A stretch of DNA of 64,000 nt, taken from the NCBI GenBank assembly GCA_013398955.1, contig VWPU01009723.1, forward strand, positions 62,001 through 126,000. The letters run 5' to 3'. The position numbers and the translations under genes are program-made. Shown piece by piece: positions 1 to 11,210 of this stretch; the first letter of the stretch is position 1; every line of letters begins with the position of its first letter. The notes beneath the pieces are model-generated. The model was not told the DNA's origin. It did no database searches and saw only the letters and a program-made list of their open reading frames with translations. Source of the DNA: Callaeas wilsoni. Taxonomy: Eukaryota > Chordata > Aves > Passeriformes > Callaeidae.

Positions 1-3000
1 CTTGCTACTGATGCAATCTGTCTTCTATGTTTTCATGAATGAGAGTACGTATGGAAAATGTTTATTTACAGGCCACTAGTTTGGAGGCACTTGATGTTTT
101 AATTAACTTTGAGGGGTTTTGGTCAGAATGGTTCACATAGCTATTCCCCAGTCTGATCTGAACCTCTCTGGATTCAGAGCATATCCACCCTAATGCCTTG
201 GGAACACATGAGTGAGCTCGGATTACCGATGTGCATAGGATGAATGTTTCTGTTACCCCATCATAGTTATCATCATCATTTTACTCCTTGCTAGAGAAGT
301 GACTGTGGCTGTAATTAGTATTGATTGTGCAGGATGGCAGGAGTAATCGGGAAGGTGTTAGATGAGAGGGGCAGGCTGTGGCTCCCTTACACTATTGCTG
401 CTGGCAGTCTGTGAGTGCAGTGCTATTTGCATTTGTCTATTTAAAAAAAAAGGAGGAAAATGCTGATAGAAAGCAATCTTCCCTGGGAACACGTTTTTCT
501 AGCACTCTGGGCTTAGGAGTTCACGGTTCAGCTCTGGCAGGATGTGAGTCTCTGGGCTGCCACCCACGCCATGGGCTTAGGAGTATTACTCTACTGATTT
601 CTGTTCTACAGAGGAAAATGCTGCAGGTAGGAAAATATTTTAGTCAGTACAGTAAGTATGTAAGGTTTCTTACCTCACCATGGTGAAGGCCTCTCCCAGG
701 CTGGTTTTCTTGGGCAGGAGATCTGCACCGTTTCCATGTTGTGCCTGCTCCTATCCCTTACCCTGTGAAATGCCTGGTAGCTTTTCCCTGCAACACTTTT
801 ATCCTGCTGTTTCATGATGCATTTGGTAGATTCACTCCTACTGCCAGTATCCATTATGAGAAGTAACAACAGCAAAATATTTTCTTTTCCTGCAGCATAC
901 TGTAGCAAGCTGGTACCCCCGGTCTGCAAATGTCTGTGCTTAACTGCTCACCCCTTTGCAGCTGACACCATGCACTTGAAAATACTGCTTTTGCACCAAA
1001 AAATGGTATGTTTGCCACATGGGCAAACCTGTAGAGAGAGTCCAGAGCTCTCAAGGTCTGTCTCTGGGCCTCAGCCTCAATGAGTCATTTAGACATGTCA
1101 GGTGATGGAGGAGAGCCCCTCTGTCTTCATGCAAAAGCGAAGAGCAAGCAGAGCTGGGGGGAGCAGAGGCCAGCCAGTAAAGCTTGTAGAGGTCCTTGTG
1201 ATAATGCTGGGCTGAAATCTGCCTTCACTGCCTTGGCATTGCTTAGCAGGAGCTGCGGGATGCAATCGGAGCGGGTACAAACCAGAGCAAAGCGTGGCCG
1301 AGTGTGTGTCGAGCCACAAACCTGCACGACTGCGAGCAGCCGAGATGAATGGCATGTCTGAACACAGAGTATAAATAATTGTATGGGAAGCTTAGTGCTC
1401 CCATGCCAGTGTGTATAAATATTCATATTATTCCATGAATCTGTCATTATGTGCGAGTGCTTCATCTTTCCAACTTTACTCCTGCCAAAAGTCCTCACTC
1501 ATGGAAACACTCTCAGTGGAGGCAATCAGATGATTGATGTGAGTAAAGGGCTGGGGGAGCTCTTCTAACAGCCTGATTTACAGCAGTATTTCATTCCTAA
1601 TTTCTGCACACTGGGAAACAAAACCCAAACACAAACTCAGCTGTTTTTGAAAGACTTTCTCACTGTAGGGTTCTTACTTCGTGAGGACTGAATGAAACCA
1701 CAGAGCTTTTCCCCAGTCACTAATTGTCTGCATCCGCTTATTATTATCAATGATGCTGGTGAAGTAATTTTGGGGGGCTGAATCGTCTCCTGAGCTACTG
1801 CTTTCCATAGTCTCAGCCAGGCTTCTGGCATGGCTCATAGCCCACAGGAGTGGCTCTCCTGTTATGGGTTGTTACAGTTGTTAGTGCAGGGCAAAATAGC
1901 TGGAAGTGATGAAAGAGTGAAGCGTGCTCTGAACTCTGATATCTCAGGAGCATTTATATGCTCAAGGATACTAAAGCTTCTCTCACTGAAGTTTTAGTGT
2001 GGCTATATGGGACCCAATCGGTCCCTTACAGGTAGATCTGAGCACATGAGGGAGAAAGGTAGGATATTGAGAAGAAAAATCAACCACCATCTCGGGACTG
2101 CCCTTGAGGCCAGCTGAGCTGGGGAAGCCTGCAGCAGCTGCAGACTGCACAGCCCTCCTGGCACAGTCCCGGACTGCCATGCCACAGAGCCAGGAGTTTA
2201 TGCCATGCACTGATCACATCCAGCCCTGTTTGCCTCAGGAGCTGGCCAGGACTGTGTGGTGTGCTTGGGACTGCCAGCTCAGTCTCCTGCCTTATCTCCC
2301 TGATATCAGCCTGCCTGGGGGCTCCTGTTTTGGAGTTTGGCACTGCTGGAGCAGCTACAGCTCTTGTTCTTGTCTTGGCTCCCATGGTCATGGATGTTGG
2401 TGTTTAGGAGCTGCCTTGGCTCAGCAGTGGGGCATGAGGAGCCACTGGAAGCAATAATTGCAATGTCTGTTTTGTGCTTGGTGCCCTTGCCCTTTGCATA
2501 CAAGTTATTTGTGGCTAGCCAGCTTCTTCTTCTCTCTCAGCCCTTCTAGAAATACAAGTGACTCTGGGCATATCCTGTACTAAGCTTCTAATGCTCCCTG
2601 CATTAAACTGGATGGTGTTACCCACCACAGCAAGTTCAGAGAGCCCTGATGCTCACAGCAAGCCAGGGAAAATGACAACAAAAGGAGATACCCATTCCAA
2701 CAAAATTTTCATCTCCATAATATGACTTTACACAGAAAGATGAATATTACTGAAGTTAATTTTGCCCTTTGGGAGTGCTGATTCCTGCTTTAATTGATCA
2801 GCCATGGATGGTAATTAATGAGGTGGTTTAAGTTGTTTTTAACAAGAGGAAGATAATTAAACATGACAAGCCCAAGTTTCCCTCAGAGCTGCCTATTAGA
2901 CTCCCACCATACAAAAATGGAATGATACAAAACTCTTCCTCCCCCCCCCTCCCACCACCCCTAGGCTTCTTTTGGGTTGTTATTAGCAGTGCTGAAATAT

Positions 3001-6000
3001 GGCAAGCTGGGTCAGCCCTTGCTTGAGTTGCAAGAGCTCTCAGACTCTTAGGAGGCTGTGGAAGAAAGAAAGTGCTTGTGTGAAAGCTGTTTGGAGGAAG
3101 ACAAACCTCCTGCCTGTGCTCCTACAGAAAAGCTGAGGCCTTTCCAGTGCTGCAGGAATGCAAAGTCCTGGCCCACCAGTCATCCATCCCACTGGTTGTG
3201 GTGGGACTGTTGTGTCCCTGCTCTGTGACAAGATGGTTGTATTTTTGTCTTTCTGGGGGGCCCCAGAAATATATTTTGATCTTGATAACCCTTTCCTCGG
3301 TGTGCTCAGCTAAGTCCTGGCTCATCTTTCTGAGATGTGGAGGAGAAACTACTCAATGCAATCAGCCTTCCCTTTGTAGGGCCTGGAGCAAATCAAGGGA
3401 GCACCTTGTGGTTGGGACTGTCAAGCCAGGCTACAGGATGACCCCTCTGGGATCCACAAGCAGGACATGACCTGGCCAGGGCACCAGGCTGGCAGCCCTT
3501 TTTGCAGGACATGTACCATGCCTAGGAGAGGGTGGTAAATGCAGCCTAGAGGAGGCACAATCAAGCTTACAAAGCAGGTGGGAAATCCAGCTCTTGGTGT
3601 CCTGTCCTTGCACCCAGCCTGACAAGGTGGGGAATCCAGAGGGAGAGCAAAAGAGTATTTAAAAAACTTCTGCATTTGTGTATCCATCAGATCGTAATAG
3701 CTGTAATGCTTAAATATGCATTCACCCGAACTGTGTGTGAAATCTCATCTTCGTTGTTTACTGGGCAAGCAGGACAGACAGTGTTTATGCTGCAGCACTA
3801 TGTTTTTGTGTATTTTGTTCTTCTGGAAAACAAGCAAATGTGCTGGACTGCAAGATGGGGCTATTTGCTTGCAAAATATGTTTTTGCTTTCAAAACTCAT
3901 TTCAATATTGAACACAGTTGCCCACCACTACTGACAAGTTTGTTTTGTATTTCCATATTCCTCTACACAGTCTCTTCTTTGACAAGAACTTTGAAATAGC
4001 AGAGGTGGATGGTGCCTCCTGCTTCTGCTTAGTTCAGAGCAGAGCAAAGGTTTGCATCTTCCAGCAAGTGGCTTCTCTTTGAGGCTGACAGATACAGAGG
4101 CTGTGATGGATGCTGTCCCCCAGATCCATCCATGCCTAGCGAGGGGGCAAGGACCAGACCTTTTGTTCTCTTGCAGAGGATCGTTGCCTCCTGTTGACAG
4201 CAGTGCTTGAGTAGACACCTGCTGCCATCCTGGGCATGACATTTTGAACAGAACTTGGTCCAGCCATATTCTAAATGATGGCATGGGAGCATGAGCAGGT
4301 GTCACTGCCCGTCAGATGAGGTGCAGCATCTGACTGTCAGTGTGCTCCTGACTGACTGCAAATATCATCTTTGCTGAGTTTGTGTAAACCTTGAGTTGCA
4401 TCAGAGACACTGGGATAAATACAGGCTGATACTAGAGAGAGAAGGGATCAGCACTTTCCCATATGGCTTTCATGGTCACATGCCTCATCTGTACCATTTC
4501 TACGCCTTCTCATGCTTAAATATCGGTGTTGAGTGTAGAAGAGTGTGGATCAAAATGAACACAAATGCTGGTGCCAATTAAAACTCTCATTGGAGATAAA
4601 GGGTGTTGGCAGTTCTCCCAAAAGTATCCTTTTCTCTGTTTTCATGGTTGTGTAGGGCTGCTAATTTCCCTGTGATGAGTCACTGAAAGAATTTATAGAG
4701 GTAAGAGGGATTTCATGCTCTAAATATAGCCTCAAGTCAGCCCACAAGGAGCAGCCACAGGAGCCGGCTGCTGAGCTAGTAAATACAACTCGGTGCTGCT
4801 CCCAGCTCCTCCTGACTGATGGGGTTTGAAGGGAGGGAATGGGAAGTTAAAGCAGGAAAAGAGTCAGCATTTGTAGGCTGGGGCCACAAGACCTGAGATC
4901 ACAACATGGTGAGATAAATCACAAGTGCAGATGAAAGTGGGTGACAATGGGAGACGTTTTTTATAGCCTGTTCCCGGCTCCTCCTTCCAGCAATAGTTAG
5001 GTTCCAGCTGGCCCCACCTTTCTTGGCAGTAGCTGTTACCTTCTGTAGTTTAGTTTGAAGAAAGGAATAAGGTGATTCCTTACCATTTAACTCAGTACCT
5101 GCTTGGATCTTGGTTTTGGCAATCCAAAAATTTTCCCAGGTGTTTTATTCACAGTGATTTCATTGCAGCCACTTGCTCACATCCCCTACATCTGGATGGG
5201 GGAGAGAATTGGAAGGGTAAAAGTGAGAAAACTCGTGGGTTGAGATAAAGGCAGTTTCACAGGTAAAGCAAACCAAGGAATACATGCCCCACTTCCCATG
5301 GCAGGCAGGTGCTCAGCCATCCCCAGGACAGCAGGGCTCCATCACCTGGAACAGTGACTTGGGAAGACAAACACCATCACTCCAAACATCCCTCCTTCCT
5401 CCTTCTCCCCAGCTTTATATGCTGAGCACCCCATGGTGCCATAGGGACTGGGACATCCCCCGGGTCAGCCAGGGTCAGCTGTCCTGGCTGTGTCCCCTCC
5501 CAGCTCCTCGTGGAGCCTCTCGCTGCTGGGGTGGGTGAGGAGCAGGAAAGGCCTTGGCTCTGGGTAAGTGCTGCTCAGAAACAATAAAAACATCTCTGTA
5601 TTATCAACATCGTTTTCAGCACAAATCCAAACCACAGCCCCATACCAGCCACTATGAAAATAACGAACTCTACCACAGCCAAAAACAGCACAACAAGACT
5701 ACAAGTGATCTGAACACTTTTATTGCATTAGCTTTAATGGACTTTTCAAAGTTACCTTGAACTTAGTACAGGAAAAAATTGGCTGCTTGCTTTATACTAT
5801 CTGAAATCCATATGATGACTTTAACCAATTTAGAAATCGTTTAGGCAGAACTGGCTATAAAATAAGCTAGAAATATTTCTGAGTTTAGGCAGACCCTAAA
5901 AATCAATTTATAGGAGCATTTCTCAAAGCAGAAATTATCTACTCAGGAACAACCCCAAAAATGCACAAAACTTCCTTGCCAATAGGAAAAAGATGAAACT
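1..6000. other. Unique non-coding DNA, no gene seen
   Basis: All six frames are interrupted by frequent stops and I recognise no protein family, RNA gene or transposon in this stretch. The composition is AT-leaning and CpG-poor, as expected of vertebrate intergenic or intronic DNA. Local items are a CpG cluster near 1.25-1.35 kb, a TAAT-rich stretch near 2.78-2.88 kb, a C-tract at 2.94 kb and a small palindrome at 3.25 kb, each listed separately. Nothing else here can be supported as a feature. Confidence 0.6.
2941..2961 (-). repeat. C-tract; G-quadruplex motif on the minus strand
   Basis: Nine consecutive C at 2941-2949 are followed by CCC at 2951-2953 and CCCC at 2958-2961. On the minus strand this gives at least four G-runs of three or more with loops of 1-4 bases (the nine-base run counts as two), which fits the usual G-quadruplex pattern. 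The motif is seen directly; folding and any role are inferred. It lies in non-coding DNA with no recognisable promoter nearby. Confidence 0.5.
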
Positions 6001-6017
6001 GTACATCAAAATAGTAC

Positions 6018-6023
6018 TTTATT
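6018..6023 (-). promoter_or_regulatory. Possible AATAAA polyadenylation signal (minus strand)
   Basis: TTTATT on the plus strand reads AATAAA on the minus strand. It lies about 440 bases downstream of the stop codon of the minus-strand coding-like block at 6459-6713, a reasonable length for a vertebrate 3' UTR. AATAAA is common by chance in AT-rich DNA, so its only support is that position. A GT/U-rich downstream element was not established. Confidence 0.15.
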
Positions 6024-6458
6024 CTTCATTATTTCTGCTGCATTTCCATCCCTTCCCTCTGATGGTTCCTCCCAGGCCAGGGCTGGGCACAGGCAGCTCC
6101 TCTCCCCCCACCTGCATAGCTGAGCTCACTTTCCCACGTAGGAGTGTTGCTGTGATCACATGAAGTCTGTGAGGCAGAACAGACAATTAAACAGGTATTT
6201 GCACACATCAGCTCCCTCCACATCATTTTTGCTATGCAGCCACTGGAGGGAGGGTGTTTTGAACTACTTAGTGAAGTACCTGATGTGGGGGACAAAGCGA
6301 AACAACTGCTTTTTCCTGTTCTCCTGTCCCTGGTGGTGTTAGCTGCGATGTGTGAGCTGTCTACAGCTTTGATGTTACTTATTTTGGTTTTCATAATCAA
6401 TTTGCTTGCCCTTTGGCTGCTTAACCACGTCCATCTCGGTGCTTTTCCGAAGAGGTTA

Positions 6459-6713
6459 TCACCAGACTGCTCTTTGTTTGCTGTTACAAGGTCTCTGGGC
6501 TCCCGTGCCCGTCAGGCTCGTGATGGTTGTCCGCAGCCGTTCGGGGTGCAGGGTGTGCTGCCGCAGCCCTTGCCGAACCAAGTACATCTGCTGGCGGCGT
6601 GCCTGGAGGGCAGCTCTGCTCACAACATTGTGGTGTCCATCAAACTAGCATGAATTAGAGGGCTCCTTCTGTAAGATTTTATCAATGCTCTTCCGCAAAG
6701 TTGATGGCCAAGG
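6459..6713 (-). pseudogene. CpG-dense coding-like block; possible pseudogene or degenerate terminal exon
   Basis: On the minus strand one frame runs from 6713 to a TGA at 6459-6461, broken only by a TAG at 6645-6647. The longer part (61 codons from 6644) is rich in Arg, Gln and Leu, with runs such as ARRQQMYLVRQGLRQ. Its core codons are mostly CTG, CGG, CAG, ACC, ACG and GGC, with roughly four fifths ending in G or C. About 13 CpG dinucleotides fall in 6426-6602, far denser than the surroundings. I do not recognise the family. Both TAGs bounding or breaking the frame are YAG-type and could act as acceptors, but their pyrimidine tracts are weak. The opposite strand is also open here (6234-6653, start ATG), so coding on minus is not proven. 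Alternatives are a chance GC-rich open stretch, a non-coding RNA exon or a degenerate retrocopy. Confidence 0.2.
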
Positions 6714-6717
6714 CTAG

Positions 6718-9700
6718 CACATTTCTTTGCTTTCTCTGAGACCTCAGATAAGACCCTTTTTGTGCTAAAAGGTCCCGAGCTCTGAGCTTGAGTAAGAACA
6801 ACCCTTGCTCTTTCACTGACCCCTTCCCTGAGATGTGGCTTGCTTCAGACCCAAGGTCTGAGCCTGCTCTCTGCTTGCAGAGCAAATGAAACCAAGGATT
6901 CATAAATGCATTCATTTTCAGATGAAGCAAAGCAGCTCAAATGGGAGATCCCAGTAAGCTGCCAATGCAGGGGGCCGAGGGATGCTCCACCCCAATGGTG
7001 TATTGTGCTCACTCAGGTTTAGTGCCAGGAGACGAACCTGGTGTTGGACCTGTGTCCCGGAGGGCTTTGAGCATCCAGACTTGCAGCCGAAATGAAGTGT
7101 TTGAATTTTGAGCCTAATGCTGTGTTTTAGTTACCACGTTAGTTGAGGGCAACACCTATGTCTTGGTTAGACAAAAGCTAAAAGAGGGAAAAGCATTTTA
7201 CTCATAAGTTTATTTTTCAGGCAGTTTGGTGTTAGCACAAAGACAATGATGCAAACATGGGCTGGGATGTGGGGTAAGTCACTGGGGTTCCTGTTCCAGC
7301 AGTGAGGGCAGCCAAGGTCAGCTGAAACCAATGTCAAAGCTCAAAGTGGGAAGCCTGCCAAGTCCGTTCCTCATTGCCTGTGCTGCTCATTCCTGCCCTG
7401 TGACCCTCGAGCTCCCCTGGAACTGGCAGAAGTGTTGGGAGGCTGTGCAGAGGCAGGACTGTGCTAAGAGTCTAATGAAAACCAGCCTGCAGTAAAAACC
7501 AGTTTTGATCTAAAGCAACCCTTCAGTACTGCTTTTCTCAGAGTGCAGGAGGGAAGGAGAGGAGCAGAGAGGAACCAGCTCTTTCCTTTAAGTGCTGATT
7601 TACGTCAGCTCAGGCCACTCACAAAACTACAGTGTGTACATAGGCTGCCAGCACAGGACAGGGACCAAGGAAATGTGCAAGAAATGTCATCTTTGAGAGG
7701 ATTAGGGAGGTCTGTGTCAGCCTTCGTAGGCGTGCTGCTAGTGCTCCAGTGCGTGCACGGGCTGGAAATGTAACCTTTGATCCAGCATTAATGGAGTCAC
7801 TTGCTGCGTGTTGAAGTCTCCAAGTGCCCCACTCGTGATGTGGGCACACAGCAGCAGGTGACGTCCTCAAGCTGGAGGACTTGAGGGCTGGCCTGTAGCT
7901 GCAGGGTGGGACTAGGGAGAGCTGCGGTCATACTTGGTGTTTATGGCTGAAAGCACAAAAAAAGAAGAGGAAATGCATCTCCCTAATTACATCAAAAATG
8001 AATACAGCTTTTCATTACACCCTTGCATGTTAGAATGGGTGCACAAATTTCTAGGAGTCATGGTTTTATTTTAAGGACAATTAACAGCAAGAGAAAGAAA
8101 AGGTTAAATCCCTTGAATTCAAGAAAATTGCCAGGGAACCTGCTTTGCTTTTAGCACATCCTGGCTTCTGTTTACTTGGGTTTTCCATGTATGGTTTGGG
8201 GAGTATGCTCAGAGTGTAGATAATAAAAGCAAAGGTCATGGTTGTCATCCTTCCGTGAGAGGACACTTCCCACCCTCTGCGGGCTTTGCTGTGTTGCACA
8301 AATGCTGCGTTAGACTGCGTTTGCTCTTCGTGTAGAACAACTCGTTACTTTCTGGGAAATCAAAGAGCTGTCCTGCTTCCATGAAAGCACAGGACCTGAC
8401 TGTGTGCAGGGGTCAGTGTTCAGGAGCATGGCAGGTCCATGCAAGTCCTTACAAATGGATTCTTTCCTTTTGCCATCCTGGCCCTGTGTGCTGTGGCTCC
8501 AGAAGGCTCGTGCAGCCTCCTGGCGGCATTGTTCCGGTCCGCCCATGGAGCATGGACTGCAGGGCAGAAGCAGCTTTATACTCTTCCTTTAAAACACTTT
8601 ATTATTTAATTGCCTTTTAATTCTTATCTCTCAGACTCGAGCTGGCTGAAGTTTTGTCCCTGGGTTGGAAGAGGCTTGCTGTATTCCTGTGGCTTTCAGC
8701 GGCTTCCTCCCTTCTGTCCTCCCTGGCTCTCCTTAGCAGAGGTCTGGCTCTCCCTGTCACACCAGAACCAAGAGTCAGCTCTCAGGGAAGAGCGGAAGAG
8801 CGTCCTGAGGGTTGTGCAGACAATGAACAAAGCCTGGCTGATGGCACAGGCTGCATTTGACTTCCAGCTGAACTCTGATTTGCCTTCTTAACCTTGCCCT
8901 CAGCAGCCCCCTCGTCATTTCCTCGCGCTGAGCAGGGCCAGAGGAGCTGTGATGCCACTCTGACACGCTGTTGCTTGCCCTGCCCTCCTGGGAGAGGAAG
9001 GAAAATAGGGACAAGGAGAGTCCCTTAATTTTGCCCAAATGCTCAGTGCCAGTCCTGTTACTTCTCCTACTTTCTTTCCTCTTATTTTCATTTTGTACCA
9101 ACCTCCTGACATGTTACCTTTGTAGGGACCAGTGTGGAGGCCTGGATGCTCTCAGAAGGATGTTGCAAATCAATGTGCGGCACTGGAGCATCCCCATCAG
9201 TTTGTGCCAACCAATCCTCAGCATGTAACTTCTAAAAACTTAAAAAGTAAAATAATTGCAAATGCTGCAAGTCAATAATTACTTTTCCTTTTAAGTTTTC
9301 CACCCAATTTTGCATCCAAGTCCTGAAGTAAGTCCACTTTACTGGATTGTATCCAGATAGTGCTATTATGATGTTGTCATTTTTTCTCTTTAAATCAAAT
9401 TACTTAAAAACTGTGGTGTGTTGCCTGAACATAAATATTTTGAATTTACTTTGGAAGAAGTTTTTGGGTTGTTTTTTTTTTTTGGCAACAACACTTCCCA
9501 TAGATAATATTTTCTTTTCTCCCAAGTAAAGTCACTTTTTTATGGCCCATATAGAGTAACTGTAGCAAGTCAAAAAATAAATATTGTCTGTAGTCCAAAG
9601 TATAATTAACAAAAAACAATCAAGTAATGGCTGGAATATTTTTGTGCTGATGACTGTGAGGTTTGGTGGTTTTTTTGTTATTGCTCCTGTTGTGTTTAGA

Positions 9701-9721
9701 AAGCTGCAACAATGACTTCTA
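6718..9721. other. Unique non-coding DNA, no gene seen
   Basis: Frames are short and carry no recognisable domain. A 12-base T run sits at 9472-9483, and AT-rich, homeobox-type TAAT motifs occur near 7.98 kb and 9.25 kb. I see no transposon tail, splice-flanked open segment or RNA gene that I would defend. Confidence 0.55.
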
Positions 9722-9852
9722 CTGGAAATATTCAAGGTCAGGTTAGACAGGCTCTGAGCTGTTCTAGTTGAAGATGTCCCTGCTCACTCCACAGAGGCCG
9801 GACTGAGAGCTTTAAAGTTCCCTCCCAACCCAAGCCATTCTGATTCTGTGAT
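9722..9852 (+). mobile_element. CR1 LINE 3' end fragment (plus orientation)
   Basis: The segment matches the CR1 3' UTR in order. It begins with the equivalent of TTCAAGGCCAGGTTGGA, then the GAAG.TGTCCCTGC block, then TTTAAAGTTCCCTCCCAACCCA, and ends in the octamer-like CCATTCTGATTCTGTGAT. Only about 130 bases remain, so the copy is heavily 5'-truncated, the usual outcome of LINE target-primed reverse transcription. Several mismatches to the remembered CR1 consensus suggest an old insertion. It has no coding capacity. It is one of only two plus-strand CR1 pieces in this window. Confidence 0.9.
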
Positions 9853-10199
9853 CCACATTGAACTGGGTAAAACACAGGTGGTGCAACTGGCAGTATTCAC
9901 TTCAGAAATGGAACCAGACCATTTTCCCAACACTGAAAATTATTTAGGAACAGATAATTTCAATTTTTTTTCTCTCTAATTCTTTGGTAAATACATCATC
10001 GTGTTTATTATTGGCTTTATAGCCTGCTCTTTGGGGGGAGACAAAGCATTTAGCAGCAGATCTCAATTTTAATGTATGAGAGTCCATTCAGCTTAGAAGA
10101 ATTCCCTTTTGCTAAATGAGTCTGTAATGTTTATTGTCTCCTGAGAAATTTGCTCAAGTAATTTCATTAGTAAAAAATTACAGGGAGAGCCAAGCTCAG

Positions 10200-10252
10200 G
10201 AAAATTAAAAAAAAAAATTTAAAAAAAGGAAGAAAAAAAAAAGAAAAAAAGA
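10200..10252. repeat. A-rich low-complexity tract
   Basis: About 50 bases consist almost entirely of A with scattered T and G (A runs of 7 to 11). It could be an old retroposon tail, but no recognisable retroposed body lies on either side. Avian CR1 does not end in poly(A), so CR1 is not its source. I treat it as simple low-complexity sequence. Confidence 0.8.
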
Positions 10253-11185
10253 ATGTGTTGCTGTCTTAGTTTAACACAGTTTGTGTGTCTATATTTTTAA
10301 GTCACATTTTCTTGTCTTAGGCTAGTTTTCAAGTGTGGGGACTGTTTCCCAGGAGTGCCAAGCTAGTACATCCAGCTGCCAAAACCATGTTGGCATTAGG
10401 TAGGTCAGGTCTGGGACCCCAAATTGACTTGGGTACCAGCCAAGCACTTACCTGCTTTTGAATATCATAGAGATATTTCACTAATCAGACAGGTCTTTAA
10501 ATTGGGTGGGTTGGTTGAGCAGTAGGTCCTTGGTTCCTCGGATGCCTTAGGATTTTAGCCTTTATATTTTTCACATATTTGTAATCCTGCAATTCTTTCG
10601 TGTGTAACTCTGAGCTCCATACAGAGTGTTAGCTACTGCTTTTCCCAGTTTGGTCAGACACAACAATTCCTCTCCAGGCCTGGGAATCAAGGGCACCTCA
10701 CTGTCTCAGGCCCTGAGAAATGTACACAAAAGTGAGTTGGAGGGAGCAAACTGGGAGAATGGGACTGCACTGCCTGAAGCTGTAATTGGACAATTAACCT
10801 CTGATATGCAAATGGACAAAACTTCTATCTGTCCCAAAAACCTGTGGCTGTGTCCATCCTGGGTGCAGTCTCTGCGAGACTCCTGCACTGCCCAAGGTGT
10901 GCCCTGTGAAGGCCTTTCCATAAATCCCTGCCCTTTATCCTTTCACTCTGTCCAGCCTCTGCTCCAGGTCAGCCCCTCCAAGGCATCACCTGGAAGCCTC
11001 TTGGAGAAGAAGAAAAAGCCTGAGCTCCTGGCTTGGCTCTCTGTGGGGTCCCAGGAAGCAGCAGGAACATTTTTGGTGGCGGCCCTTTGTTAGAGGTGCA
11101 GTGTGTCACAGGCTGGGACCTGGCTCCCCCCAGCAGTAAACCAGCTGTGCCCAAGTGGCCTGTCAGCAGAGGCAGCAGCATCTCT

Positions 11186-11210
11186 GGGGTTGGGGGGCAG
11201 GGGGCTGGGG
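11186..11210 (+). repeat. G-quadruplex motif
   Basis: Four G-runs of 4, 6, 5 and 4 bases are separated by loops of two bases each (TT, CA, CT). This is a textbook short-loop quadruplex pattern. It lies in a locally GC-rich stretch (about 11.0-11.3 kb) otherwise without gene structure. The motif is directly visible; folding in the cell and any regulatory effect are inference. Confidence 0.75.

Noticed and set aside
1382..1405. Imperfect hairpin (ATGGGAAGC...GCTCCCAT) considered as a microRNA precursor
   Set aside because: The stem is only about eight pairs with a bulge, far too short for a precursor.
5600..5720. C/A-rich stretch that looked like a mitochondrial insertion
   Set aside because: I could not match it to any mitochondrial gene, and compositional resemblance alone is not evidence.
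10626..11093. 155-codon plus-strand open frame
   Set aside because: It opens with GTG, shows no recognisable domain, has unremarkable codon use and is within chance expectation for this much sequence.
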